Source of the DNA: Desulfoscipio sp. XC116
GTDB taxonomy: Bacteria > Bacillota > Desulfotomaculia > Desulfotomaculales > Desulfallaceae
Length of the DNA: 64,000 bases
Direction of reading: 5' to 3'
Assembly: GCF_039851975.1 (NCBI RefSeq)
Contig: NZ_CP156660.1
Coordinates: forward strand, 1,054,001 to 1,118,000
Shown: positions 8,906-17,316 of the stretch, piece after piece
How positions within the stretch are numbered: the first letter of the stretch is position 1
Layout of the letters: the number at the start of each line of letters is the position of its first letter
Translations under genes and position numbers: made by a program
The notes under the pieces: generated by a model
What the model saw: the letters and a program-made list of their open reading frames with translations, nothing else
What the model was told of the DNA's origin: nothing
Databases searched by the model: none

Positions 8906-9008
8906 AACATCGTTCGCACCTTTGCAAGATATTTTGCAGCCTGCTACACTAGACCCGTCAATGGTAGGTGAATATGGACTGTTACTGATTTAAAGGAGGC
9001 AAGAATTT

Positions 9009-10484
9009 ATGGTAACAGGACACCTGCGAGAAAAAAACGGCTATTTCCAGATGATCCTCACCTACAAGGATATGAACGGAAAGCGCCAAACCAAGTCCGT
9101 CAGCACGGGACTCCCCGTCAAAGGGAATAAAAAACGCGCCGAAACGCTGCTTTGGAAAACCAGGCAAGAGTTTAATCCCGACACGGCAATGAGTGATAAA
9201 AACGCCTTGTTTGCCGACTTCCTGAAAAAATGGCTGCAGGACGCTATCAACAGAGTGGACGCCGACACCTACGCCCTTTACACATACGACGCCAAAGCCT
9301 TCATCATCCCTTACTTTAAGGATACCGCCGTTACGGTGGCGAAAATAAAGCCGGGGGACATCGAAGGCTACTATCAGTACGAGAGAACGGAAAAAAACGC
9401 CTTGAACACCGCCCTGCTCCAATATCACGAGGTCATTGAGGAAGCCTTGGCCTACGCCGTGGAGCTTGAGCTGATCCGGGACAATCCGGCCGACAAGGTA
9501 AACCCGATCTCCGGCGAGGTGCGGATACTGTTTACCGACTTCCTGCTGGAATGGCTGGAGATGATCAAGCACAATGTGGAAATGACCACCTACGCCTCTT
9601 ACGCTATGTCCATCAAGAGCTGCATTATTCCTTACTTTAAGGAATTCAGGCTTACATTGAAGGATGTTACGCCGAAGCACATCCAGGACTATTATCAGTA
9701 CGAGCTGAACGAGAAAGGCGTAAGCGCCTGCACGGTCATCCATCGCCACGCCAACATTCGCAAGGCGTTGCAGTACGCGTTCAAGGTGGGGCTGATCGCC
9801 TTTAATCCCGCCGACCGGATCGAGCGGCCCAAGACCGCAAAATTTGTGGGCAGTATTTACGATGCCGGGGAATTGGAAGCCTTGTTCGCTATCGTGAAAA
9901 ATAAACCGATAGAGCTGGCCGTTATCCTGGGCGCGTTTTACGGGTTGCGCCGCAGTGAAATCGTTGGGCTGAAATGGAACGCCATTGACTTTGAAAAAAA
10001 GACGCTGACCATCAAGCACACCGTAACTGAGGTAAGGGTGGACGGAAAAGCCATCATCGTGGAAAAGGACCGCACCAAAACTAAGTCCAGCCACCGCACC
10101 CTGCCGCTGGTAGAGCCCTTTGAAAAGCTTCTCCGGCAGATGAAGACCGAGCAGGAGCGTAATCAAAAAGTGTGCGGCAACGCTTATTGCCGGGAGCATC
10201 TCGGCTACATCTACGTGAACGAGTTGGGAGAACGGGTCAAGCCGGGCTATATTACCCAGAATTTCGCGCTCACGCTGAAAAACCACGGCTTGAAGAAAAT
10301 TCGTTTTCACGATCTGCGCCATAGCTGCGCCAGTTTGTTGTATGCCAACGGAGTCAGCCTGAAAGAGATCCAGGAGTGGTTGGGACACAGTGATATTTCC
10401 ACCACCTCGAACATCTACACTCACCTGGATTTCAGCTCCAAGGTCGCTTCGGCCAACGCCATCATCGGCGTATATCCCTCCTGA
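9009..10484 (+). CDS. Tyrosine integrase with a duplicated core-binding domain
   Basis: 491 residues, longer than the roughly 400 of Tn916-type integrases. N-terminal arm-binding domain (residues 1-60), then two successive core-binding domains (about 68-155 and 176-270). The two share the words TYA-Y, IIPYFK, I-YYQYE and N-P-AD. The catalytic domain follows, with Arg about 313 (YGLRRSE), HDLRH at 434-438, His about 460 (LGHSD) and nucleophile Tyr about 470 (NIYTHLD), so it looks catalytically intact. It ends about 170 bp from tRNA-Leu, the probable target. The second core-binding domain is the one closest to the usual family sequence. Confidence 0.92.
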   Translation: MVTGHLREKNGYFQMILTYKDMNGKRQTKSVSTGLPVKGNKKRAETLLWKTRQEFNPDTAMSDKNALFADFLKKWLQDAINRVDADTYALYTYDAKAFIIPYFKDTAVTVAKIKPGDIEGYYQYERTEKNALNTALLQYHEVIEEALAYAVELELIRDNPADKVNPISGEVRILFTDFLLEWLEMIKHNVEMTTYASYAMSIKSCIIPYFKEFRLTLKDVTPKHIQDYYQYELNEKGVSACTVIHRHANIRKALQYAFKVGLIAFNPADRIERPKTAKFVGSIYDAGELEALFAIVKNKPIELAVILGAFYGLRRSEIVGLKWNAIDFEKKTLTIKHTVTEVRVDGKAIIVEKDRTKTKSSHRTLPLVEPFEKLLRQMKTEQERNQKVCGNAYCREHLGYIYVNELGERVKPGYITQNFALTLKNHGLKKIRFHDLRHSCASLLYANGVSLKEIQEWLGHSDISTTSNIYTHLDFSSKVASANAIIGVYPS

Positions 10485-10493
10485 CATCCCTCC
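10474..10493. repeat. Two direct copies of ATCCCTCC (possible integrase arm sites)
   Basis: ATCCCTCC at 10474-10481 and 10486-10493, overlapping the end of the integrase gene. The reverse complement GGAGGGAT occurs twice on the other side of tRNA-Leu (10784-10791 and 10797-10804). Paired, inverted short repeats on both sides of a core are how integrase arm-type sites are arranged. This is an inference from pattern only. Confidence 0.5.
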
Positions 10494-10653
10494 AAAACGG
10501 CGGAATGCCAGGTAAATAGGGAGCTGAGAGCACTGCAAATTTGCGCAAAATGGTTCATGTGAAGGTATGAAGGACGGCAAACGATAGGGTGCCGCCAGAA
10601 AAGAAAAAAGCCCTCAAATCCGCTTGTATCGCGGCTTTAAGAGCATTAACTTC

Positions 10654-10739
10654 TGGTGCCGATGGCCGGAGTCGAACCGGCATGGAGGTTATCCAACGGT
10701 TTTTGAGACCGCCGCGTCTGCCAATTCCGCCACATCGGC
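10654..10739 (-). tRNA. tRNA-Leu (CAA)
   Basis: Complete cloverleaf on the minus strand: acceptor GCCGATG/CATCGGC, anticodon loop CTCAAAA with anticodon CAA, a class II variable arm, T-arm GCCGG-TTCGACT-CCGGC and an encoded CCA end. The integrase gene ends on its 3' side, the standard arrangement for an element inserted at a tRNA gene. Its 5' half is repeated 160 bp upstream. Confidence 0.93.
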
Positions 10740-10783
10740 AAGTTTATTTCAATTTCCCTCTCCATCATCCGACTTTGGAATTT

Positions 10784-10804
10784 GGAGGGATATGGTGGAG
10801 GGAT
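10784..10804. repeat. Two direct copies of GGAGGGAT
   Basis: GGAGGGAT at 10784-10791 and 10797-10804, inverted relative to the two copies at the integrase end. Candidate second set of arm-type integrase sites. Confidence 0.5.
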
Positions 10805-10901
10805 ATTAAAAACCTTAGAGACTATTCAATTATCAAGAACCCAGCAACCACGCGGGTTTGGGAGCCGCCGACCGGTCGAAAAGGGCTTCTCACGCAGTAG
10901 A

Positions 10902-10941
10902 TTTTGAGACCGCCGCGTCTGCCAATTCCGCCACATCGGCA
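10902..10941 (-). repeat. Partial tRNA-Leu copy, candidate attachment-site repeat
   Basis: 40 bp identical to 10701-10740, the 5' half of tRNA-Leu up to the anticodon loop. Beyond the anticodon the sequence departs from the intact gene: it resembles a tRNA-Leu 3' anticodon arm (CAAAATCTACTGCGTGAG) but cannot form the cloverleaf. It is a duplicated att core or a chimeric tRNA remnant left by integration or excision. Confidence 0.7.
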
Positions 10942-11342
10942 TTATTTGGTCTTATTGGCTAGATAAATTCAACAAACGCTGTCTGGTGACTTGCAAGAAA
11001 AATTGTAACACAGTTTGCTTAACGTTGTCAACTGTATTACGATGCCAACAGATGCCAGCATTGCTTGCTTTTATCGCTTATAGCTTACCGGTGGTGGTTG
11101 TCGGGCGGGTTTTGTACAGCTGGCTTGACGATTATTCTATAAGCTTTGTGTTCATAAAACTGTCGGAATTTAAGATAAATAAAATCAAAAAACCTAGTTC
11201 TTTGGTATTATTAGTGTAATTAAAGTGACAAATTAAGACATAAGAGAGAACTTTTATTTCAGCCTTAAGGACTTGTGCGTTATGAGTAATCTGACTAAAT
11301 ATAGCAAAAAGTAATATTACTTGAGTTAAGGGGCGGTCAAAA
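10942..11342 (+). other. 400 bp without a convincing gene
   Basis: A 77-codon open frame at 10986-11219 has no ribosome site and no family features, so I leave it out. The stretch is AT-rich towards the sigma-54 regulator and probably contains its promoter. Confidence 0.5.
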
Positions 11343-12686
11343 TTGCATTTTAGTGAGATGTCCAGGGAACAACTGATCAGCGAATTGGTTAGAAAAGATC
11401 AAGTAATTGAGAGGCTGCAAAATGACTTAAAAAAACTGGAGATAGCTATTGACCAAACCATGATAGACTGTAACCAAAATGAAGAGGCGTTGACAAGATC
11501 CACCCGGGAAAAATCACTGGTAGAGGGTTTTGCCGAACATCAACAGCTGAAAAAAGATGACCAGGTTTTAACTGGAAGGTTTGATAGTGAAGTAAGGGCC
11601 GCCACGGAAGAAACGGAGAATGAATTAATCCGTGTGAAAAAGGCCTATGCCGAAAAAGTAGGTATTGGCGGCATAGGTATTTTCTCACAAAAAATGAAGT
11701 ACATTTTTGAGCAGGCCGGGAAATTTCACGGTGACCGGTCTATACCTGTATTAATCCAGGGGGAAACGGGGACGGGGAAAGAAATTGTGGCTAGGTACAT
11801 ACATTATGACAATTCCTTGGTCAGCTTACCATTTATAGATATTAATTGTGCGGCGATCCCTCCCCATATATTTGAAAGTGAACTGTTTGGTTATGAAGCC
11901 GGCGCGTTCACCGGAGGGCTGCAGAAAGGGCAAAAGGGAAAGTTTGATCTGGCTAATGGAGGTACTATATTTCTTGATGAAATCACCGAACTGCCCATAA
12001 ATCTCCAAGCTAAATTATTGCGTGTGCTTCAGGAAAAAGAGTATTACCGGGTAGGCGGGATGAGAAAAATAAAGATAGATATACGTATTATATGTGCCAC
12101 AAACGCGGATGTTGAAAAGAGTGTTGACCAGGGGCGATTTAGGCAAGACCTTTACTATCGCATAAATATTGGCCGCATTGTATTGCCTCCTTTACGAGAG
12201 AGGCCAAATGAGATCTTGCCGCTGACTAAGATGTTCTTAAAAAGGTTCTCGGCAAAAAGAGGAAAAAGAATGATTAAAATCAGCGAAAATGCAGCTAAGG
12301 CCCTGCAATCTTATCACTGGCCCGGTAACGTCAGGGAACTGATGAATGCTGTTGAATATATAGTCTTTATGTACGATGATGGTGAATTAACAATAGAGCA
12401 TCTAAACAGTATTCCTCAGTTTCAAATCGCAAGGAAGCAAGGAGGCGGATCTTCTACTTCTTTCGAAGGAAGCGGAAGGTCCGCTCCTTTATTTCCACCT
12501 GTTACTTTGGAAACATGTCCACTTCCGCCGGATAGGCTGGATTTAGCTCGATTAAACGATAATCTCATAAGCCGGGCGTTGGAAATGCACAATGGAAATA
12601 AAACTAATACAGCCGAATATCTTGGTATTTCGAGGCGGATGTTGCATTATCGATTAGAGCGTTTGGGAAAAAAGAATACTAAATAG
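11343..12686 (+). CDS. Sigma-54-dependent transcriptional activator with N-terminal coiled coil
   Basis: 447 residues from a TTG start with GGGGCGG upstream (ATG 11358 is the alternative). Residues about 8-105 are a charged coiled coil with no PAS, GAF or receiver domain. The AAA+ domain has Walker A GETGTGKE, the sigma-54 contact loop GAFTGG, Walker B GGTIFLDE and the R-finger region RQDLYYRINI. A FIS-type HTH forms the C-terminus (NTAEYLGISRRMLHYRLERL). The contact loop normally reads GAFTGA. Activity must be set by the coiled coil, a partner or expression level. No obvious target operon adjoins it except the chemoreceptor. Confidence 0.9.
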   Translation: MHFSEMSREQLISELVRKDQVIERLQNDLKKLEIAIDQTMIDCNQNEEALTRSTREKSLVEGFAEHQQLKKDDQVLTGRFDSEVRAATEETENELIRVKKAYAEKVGIGGIGIFSQKMKYIFEQAGKFHGDRSIPVLIQGETGTGKEIVARYIHYDNSLVSLPFIDINCAAIPPHIFESELFGYEAGAFTGGLQKGQKGKFDLANGGTIFLDEITELPINLQAKLLRVLQEKEYYRVGGMRKIKIDIRIICATNADVEKSVDQGRFRQDLYYRINIGRIVLPPLRERPNEILPLTKMFLKRFSAKRGKRMIKISENAAKALQSYHWPGNVRELMNAVEYIVFMYDDGELTIEHLNSIPQFQIARKQGGGSSTSFEGSGRSAPLFPPVTLETCPLPPDRLDLARLNDNLISRALEMHNGNKTNTAEYLGISRRMLHYRLERLGKKNTK

Positions 12687-12703
12687 ATATCCTTGCCACT
12701 TGG

Positions 12704-12718
12704 CGGCACTCAAATTGT
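12704..12718 (+). promoter_or_regulatory. Possible sigma-54 promoter (-24/-12)
   Basis: CGGCAC-N5-TTGT, close to the TGGCAC-N5-TTGC consensus, lies 18 bp after the sigma-54 activator gene. A transcript from here would meet the terminator at 12863 after about 150 bases. Two positions deviate, so this is weak. Confidence 0.3.
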
Positions 12719-12862
12719 GAGGATATATTCTGATTTTGGCATGGCGAGGGGCGCGATGCGGCAATTTTATATTGATATGCCAAAAATGTAAATATGTACG
12801 TTTTTGTTATACAATTTTGTATGTATATTTATTATTTGACAACAAACGACACGAAAAGTCAG

Positions 12863-12886
12863 AGCTCGCCATATGGCGAGCTTTTT
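12863..12886 (+). terminator. Rho-independent terminator
   Basis: AGCTCGCC-AT-ATGGCGAGCT forms a nearly uninterrupted palindrome followed by TTTT. It ends transcription between the sigma-54 activator and the chemoreceptor. The rest of 12687-13066 shows no gene; a 74-codon frame at 12736-12960 runs through the terminator and looks spurious. Confidence 0.8.
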
Positions 12887-13066
12887 GCACTAATTGCATC
12901 TGGAAATTATTACCCCGGGTTAAATCGGCATATTACACGGTAATGTTTGGAGAGGTGTGATGAAAACGTTATGCACTATTAATTTACAGTGGATCTGAAG
13001 CTATTCGGAATATGCAAGTAATCGTTTTTGTATGTCGTCTATATTATTAGAGAAGGGAAGATATAA

Positions 13067-14653
13067 ATGAAATTGGGAAACTTGAAAATAGCCGTTCGTT
13101 TGGGAATGGGCTTTGGATTGGTTATAGCCCTAATGATTAGCTTGTTGATAGTTAGCGTTAGCCAGTTAAAACAAATCAATGATAAAATGGAACATATAGT
13201 AAACGACAATAACGTCCAGGTTAAATTAGCTAATGAAATGTTGGATTCCGTGCATGTGGTCAGTCGTGTCATCCGCAGTATAGCATTGCTTGATGATGTA
13301 TCAGCCAAGCAAAGTGAAAAGCAAAGAATTGATGAAGCGTGGACTCAATATGATGCGGCTGAGAAAAAAATAGCTCAGATTATTAACGACGAAGGGAAAG
13401 TTATCCTGGAAAAAACCAAAGGATATAAGGAAGAATCAAGAGTTATAGACGACAGTATTATAGAAATGGCTATGCTTGAAAATAGCGATAATAAAGTAAT
13501 AATTAATGAGTTGTTAAATACATCGGCACCCCGTGTAACACAATGGCGGGATTCTTTACGTGAATTAATCGAATATGCCGAAGGGCGAAATCAAATGCGT
13601 TATGAGGAAGCATTACAGGCTTACACCTGGGCGCGAATACGTATGTTTGCCTTAAGTGGGTTCGCTATATTTTTAGGTATAATTATCGCTCTGGCGTTTG
13701 CGCGCAGCGTTACCAGCCCGGTGGCTAACTTGGTGCAAGCGGCCAATTCCGCCGCAGCCGGCGATTTAACAGTTGATATTAAAGTAAAGACGAAGGACGA
13801 AATAGGCGTACTGGCCGCTGCTTTTAGTAAGATGATTAGCCAGACGCGACAAATAGTAATGGAGATAACGGATAAAGCCAATACCGTGGCCAGTTCATCT
13901 CAGCAATTAAATTCCAGTGCCCAGGAAACAGCAGCCAGTGCTAATGAAACGTCCGCCACCATGACGGAAATTTCCACTACGGTTGAACAAGTTGGCGCTA
14001 ACATTCAGGAAGTCTCTGCTTTATCCGAAGCTGCAGCCGAACATGCCGGTGAGGGAAGCAAGGGTATTGAGAGGGTTATTGAACAAATGCGGAGCATAGC
14101 CGATATGGCCGGTGCGGTTTCAATTTCTATAGACGGTTTAAACCAAAAGTCTCAGGAGATTAACCAAATAGTCGAGTTAATTACCAACATTGCCGACCAA
14201 ACTAATTTGCTGGCCTTAAACGCTGCTATCGAGGCGGCCCGGGCCGGTGAGCAGGGCCGGGGATTTGCCGTGGTAGCGGAAGAAGTGAGAAAATTAGCCG
14301 AACAATCGTCAAACGCGGCTAAAGAAATTTACACTCTAATTAACGCAATTCAATTTGAATCGCAAAAAGCCGTGGAGAGCATGGCAAGCGGTGGTAAAGA
14401 AGTTGAAGCCGGCACCCGGGTAGTCGGGGAAGCCGGGGCAAACTTTAAGGAAATAATCGGCTCGGTACAAGAGCTAACGTCACAAATTCAGGGAGTAGCA
14501 TCAGCTGCCGAACAGATGTCCGCGGGGGTGCAGAATGTTGCCGCAACCACGGAAGAACAAACTGCAGCTATGGAAGAGGTCTCCGCTTCGGCTGAATCCT
14601 TAACTCAGCTTTCGGAAGAATTAAATGCTTTAGTCGGTAGGTTTAAAGTTTAG
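13067..14653 (+). CDS. Methyl-accepting chemotaxis protein
   Basis: 528 residues. Transmembrane helix about 11-31, an external four-helix-bundle ligand domain to about 185, a second membrane helix about 186-208 and HAMP to about 262. The long cytoplasmic signalling coil follows, with the conserved hairpin tip ([21 protein letters not shown] region, about 366-386). Start ATG with GAAGGGAAG upstream. It senses a signal outside the cell and controls a CheA kinase encoded elsewhere. The ligand domain is too variable to name the attractant. No che genes adjoin it. Confidence 0.95.
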   Translation: MKLGNLKIAVRLGMGFGLVIALMISLLIVSVSQLKQINDKMEHIVNDNNVQVKLANEMLDSVHVVSRVIRSIALLDDVSAKQSEKQRIDEAWTQYDAAEKKIAQIINDEGKVILEKTKGYKEESRVIDDSIIEMAMLENSDNKVIINELLNTSAPRVTQWRDSLRELIEYAEGRNQMRYEEALQAYTWARIRMFALSGFAIFLGIIIALAFARSVTSPVANLVQAANSAAAGDLTVDIKVKTKDEIGVLAAAFSKMISQTRQIVMEITDKANTVASSSQQLNSSAQETAASANETSATMTEISTTVEQVGANIQEVSALSEAAAEHAGEGSKGIERVIEQMRSIADMAGAVSISIDGLNQKSQEINQIVELITNIADQTNLLALNAAIEAARAGEQGRGFAVVAEEVRKLAEQSSNAAKEIYTLINAIQFESQKAVESMASGGKEVEAGTRVVGEAGANFKEIIGSVQELTSQIQGVASAAEQMSAGVQNVAATTEEQTAAMEEVSASAESLTQLSEELNALVGRFKV

Positions 14654-14808
14654 GTTGATACTGATAGCTTTGGAAACCGGTAATTGGTTTTCTATACCTG
14701 CTTTTCTATTTGTAAAGCTGTAATTTTATGCTGTCGTTAACTCTCTTCGTTATCAATAGCCATAATGTATATGCGGCAGGAAGTATGTTTAACCGTGTCG
14801 AAGAATAA

Positions 14809-14838
14809 ACCAGGGGGGATATGCACCCCTGGTTTTTT
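14809..14838 (+). terminator. Terminator directly before the ECF sigma gene
   Basis: ACCAGGGG, a loop and CCCCTGGT, then TTTTTT. The hairpin lies inside the longest open frame of the sigma gene, which argues that translation starts downstream at GTG 14861. It may be the end of the chemoreceptor unit or an attenuator of the sigma operon. Confidence 0.75.
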
Positions 14839-14860
14839 GTTGGACGGGAGTGAAATTAAA

Positions 14861-15484
14861 GTGTGTCTTCCCGATGAAGTGCTGGTGCAAAAGACTAAAA
14901 AAGGCGATCTGGATGCCTTTGATGAACTGGTGCGTCGCTACGAAGCTAAAATATATGGTTTGGCATACCGCTTTATGGGTAACCACGCCGACGCCAGTGA
15001 CCTGACCCAGGATACTTTTATACGCTTATACAAGGTGCTGGCCGGGTTCCGGGGTGATGCTGCTTTTTCCACCTGGCTTTATCGAATTGCAGCCAATATT
15101 TGTCGGGATGAGCTTCGGAAGCGACAGCGGCGACGAAGTGTTTCCATGGATGAAATGATTGAAGCCTCGCCAGCCAATATGCCGACTGCCGATGATAGCT
15201 ATTCACCTGAGGAAACCGTACAGCGCCGTGAGGTGCAGCGGCAAGTGCAGATTTGCTTAAGCAAGCTTTCTGAAGATCACCGGTTGATTCTAATAATGCG
15301 GGAAATACAGGGATTGAGTTACGAGGAAATTGCCGATGTGCTGCAATGCTCGCTGGGCACGGTAAAATCACGCATCAGCCGGGCCAGGAACGCGCTCAAA
15401 GAAAAGATGCGCAGGCGGGGGGAACTTTTACCGGGTAGTGATCGTCATAACGCCAAAGGGGGGAAGAACAATGCCATGTCGTGA
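14861..15484 (+). CDS. ECF (SigW-like) RNA polymerase sigma factor
   Basis: 207 residues from GTG 14861, preceded by CGGGAG. Region 2 is DAFDELVRRYEAKIYGLAYRF to DLTQDTFIRLYK. Region 4 ends in the HTH LSYEEIADVLQCSLGTVKSRISRARNAL. It lacks region 3 and region 1, as expected of the extracytoplasmic-function group. The next gene overlaps its end by 14 bases and encodes a zinc-finger anti-sigma factor, so the pair forms a stress-response switch. An upstream frame extension to 14765 would run through a terminator and is rejected. Confidence 0.92.
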   Translation: MCLPDEVLVQKTKKGDLDAFDELVRRYEAKIYGLAYRFMGNHADASDLTQDTFIRLYKVLAGFRGDAAFSTWLYRIAANICRDELRKRQRRRSVSMDEMIEASPANMPTADDSYSPEETVQRREVQRQVQICLSKLSEDHRLILIMREIQGLSYEEIADVLQCSLGTVKSRISRARNALKEKMRRRGELLPGSDRHNAKGGKNNAMS

Positions 15485-16769
15485 TATCTGTGCAATGTTA
15501 TCCGCTTACATTGATGATATGCTGGAATCTCCCCAGGTGGCGCAGGTGGAAGATCATCTTGCTATTTGCGAGGCGTGCAGGTTGGAATGCGATAATTTGC
15601 GAGCAACCGTGGAGCTGGTCAGGGGGTTGCCGGAAGTGGTACCGCCTCCGGAGTTTCACGATAATTTACGTCAGAAGCTACAGGCCATGCCTGTGCCGAC
15701 CATTGGCGAAGACCAAACCGGCCGGCCCAATCGGCTGGCCCGCGGCAAATGCTTCAAGACACTGGCTGTTGCGGCGGTACTATTTCTCAGCGTTGGTGTT
15801 ACCGCTTTTTGGTATGATAAAAACGAGGGCGGGTTATTTGACACCGCACCCGGTCGGAGTACCGGTCAATTGATGGCCGACCGGGAGGAACAATACGGGG
15901 GCGGTGCGGTAAATGGCAAGCGTGCTGTGGAGTCTGGTTCAGAATCCGCTCAAAAACAAACTTTTAAAGGAACGGATGCTGTAAAGGAAGTGGCTCCGTC
16001 GAATAATGCAGCTGATAACACAGCCGGTAGCACAGTCCGTAATGCAGCCGGTAGTGTAGACCGGGGGGGTGGTCCAGCCGCATCCGGCGTGCCTGTGTCT
16101 GAAAGGCCGAGAGCCGCCTGGGGAGCTTCGGAGGAACAATCCACGCCGGCAGTGGGCGGTGGCGGTTCGGATACCGCTGACGAAGGGGAGCGGGCGGACC
16201 GTGATTTTGCTGTGCAGGAAAACCAACCGGAAAATAATGAGCATAAGTTTTTTATCACCGCAGCGCCTGAGAATATTCCGCGGGATGCCGCTCCCCGGTT
16301 GGATAACAGAAGTTTACAGGCGGCGGATAATGTGGCCAGGGAGTTTACCGCTACAGTGATGTTAACCGAACGGAAAGATACGGTGGAATACTGGGATAAA
16401 GCCGCAGGCAGATATGATGGATTTATAGACACTGATGCGGAACAAACCGGGCAGTGCTTGGTATTGCGTATTCCCACAGGTAATTTGGACGGGTTTATCG
16501 AAGATTTGAATAATATGGGTCAGGTGGATATTAAATCAGAGACCAAGGATCTAACCGTTGATGTGCACCAAACCGAAGAGCAGTTAAACGTTCTTAGGGA
16601 ACGGGAAAAAGCGCTGGTAGAGCAACAGGAGACCGGTCAAACCGAAAACGGCGCGGACGGCGCGGCCGAGTTGGATGCGTTGCGTGATCAAATTGCCCGG
16701 CAGCAGCAGATACTTTTGGATTTGCAGGAGGATATAAATTTCGCCACGATTAATCTTTATATAAAATAG
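15471..16769 (+). CDS. Transmembrane anti-sigma factor with zf-HC2 and DUF4349-like domain
   Basis: 432 residues, ATG 15471 with AAAGGGGGGAA upstream. Residues 1-40 form the zinc anti-sigma motif (H-x3-C-x2-C in HLAICEAC). One membrane segment lies near 95-115 (LAVAAVLFLSVGVTAF). A long low-complexity Gly/Ala/Ser/Glu linker follows (about 120-275). The C-terminal domain (about 285-432) with a coiled coil (LREREKALVEQQ) resembles DUF4349. It would hold the ECF sigma factor at the membrane and release it on an envelope signal. The linker has different composition from the rest and may be a spacer through the wall. Confidence 0.88.
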   Translation: MPCRDICAMLSAYIDDMLESPQVAQVEDHLAICEACRLECDNLRATVELVRGLPEVVPPPEFHDNLRQKLQAMPVPTIGEDQTGRPNRLARGKCFKTLAVAAVLFLSVGVTAFWYDKNEGGLFDTAPGRSTGQLMADREEQYGGGAVNGKRAVESGSESAQKQTFKGTDAVKEVAPSNNAADNTAGSTVRNAAGSVDRGGGPAASGVPVSERPRAAWGASEEQSTPAVGGGGSDTADEGERADRDFAVQENQPENNEHKFFITAAPENIPRDAAPRLDNRSLQAADNVAREFTATVMLTERKDTVEYWDKAAGRYDGFIDTDAEQTGQCLVLRIPTGNLDGFIEDLNNMGQVDIKSETKDLTVDVHQTEEQLNVLREREKALVEQQETGQTENGADGAAELDALRDQIARQQQILLDLQEDINFATINLYIK

Positions 16770-16910
16770 ACATCAGGCCGCTAGGCGCGGCATCGTTAGA
16801 TTAATTGTTTATAGGCGGATTAAGTTTTACTATTGCTTCACTGGTAAATAGCAGTTAAAATAGGGATAGTTGCGGTTTGGATAAAACTAATATTATCACT
16901 CTTTTGTTGT

Positions 16911-16916
16911 TATAAT
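16911..16916 (+). promoter_or_regulatory. Candidate -10 box of the NifU-like gene
   Basis: A perfect TATAAT lies 26 bases upstream of GTG 16942. No good -35 box is visible at 17 bp, so the site is provisional. Confidence 0.4.
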
Positions 16917-16941
16917 AGTTTCAAGAAGGGAGGTTGAAACA

Positions 16942-17163
16942 GTGCGCGAACAAGTGCAAGCTGCTCTGGATAAAGTACGCCCCATGCTGCAGCGTGATGG
17001 CGGTGATGTTGAGCTTGTGGAAGTTACACCCGACGGTGTGGTAAAAGTAAAACTTAAAGGTGCCTGCGGCGGGTGAGCGATGTCTACATATACCCTTAAA
17101 TTGGGGATTGAGCGGTCGCTCAAGCAAGCTGTGCCCGAAGTAAAGGAAGTTGTACAGGCCTAA
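16942..17163 (+). CDS. NifU C-terminal-domain protein, candidate selenoprotein with in-frame UGA (Sec45)
   Basis: GTG 16942 (ribosome site AAGGGAGG) opens a 73-codon frame that is interrupted only by TGA at 17074-17076. Up to the TGA it reads as a NifU/Nfu domain ([27 protein letters not shown]). After it the same frame continues with the family's conserved segment ([19 protein letters not shown]) to TAA 17161. The TGA replaces the second Cys of the Fe-S-binding C-x-x-C, giving C42-G-G-U45. Downstream hairpins that could serve as SECIS are GAGC-GGTC-GCTC (17110-17121) and a pairing of GAGCGA (17075-17080) with TCGCTC (17116-17121). The window also encodes a clear Sec enzyme and selenium genes. 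A nonsense mutation remains possible. Confidence 0.78.
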
Positions 17164-17316
17164 TTGATGCCAAAGGTGTTCTATATAACCACTTTTTGCC
17201 GCTGTTTGCTTGGTGAAAAGTGGTTTTGTACTTTTTGCCGGAAACTTATAAACAGTTATTTTGCGGTAATACATATTGATATAAGGGATTGGGTATATAG
17301 AAGGGTGGTCATTTTC

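Noticed and set aside
8982-10580. 532-codon open frame on the minus strand
   Set aside because: It is antisense to the integrase gene over nearly its whole length, has no family features and its composition mirrors the integrase codons.
10986-11219. 77-codon open frame after the tRNA region
   Set aside because: No ribosome site, Cys/Leu-rich random-looking protein, lies in a probable att/promoter region.
12736-12960. 74-codon open frame
   Set aside because: It runs through a strong intrinsic terminator and has no upstream ribosome site.
14765-14860. N-terminal extension of the ECF sigma factor
   Set aside because: The extension would encode a terminator hairpin and has no match to the family.
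17074-17076. Reading the NifU-like TGA as an ordinary nonsense mutation
   Set aside because: Possible, but the rest of the frame is intact and conserved, and the TGA replaces exactly the functional Cys, so selenocysteine fits better. Kept as the main alternative.
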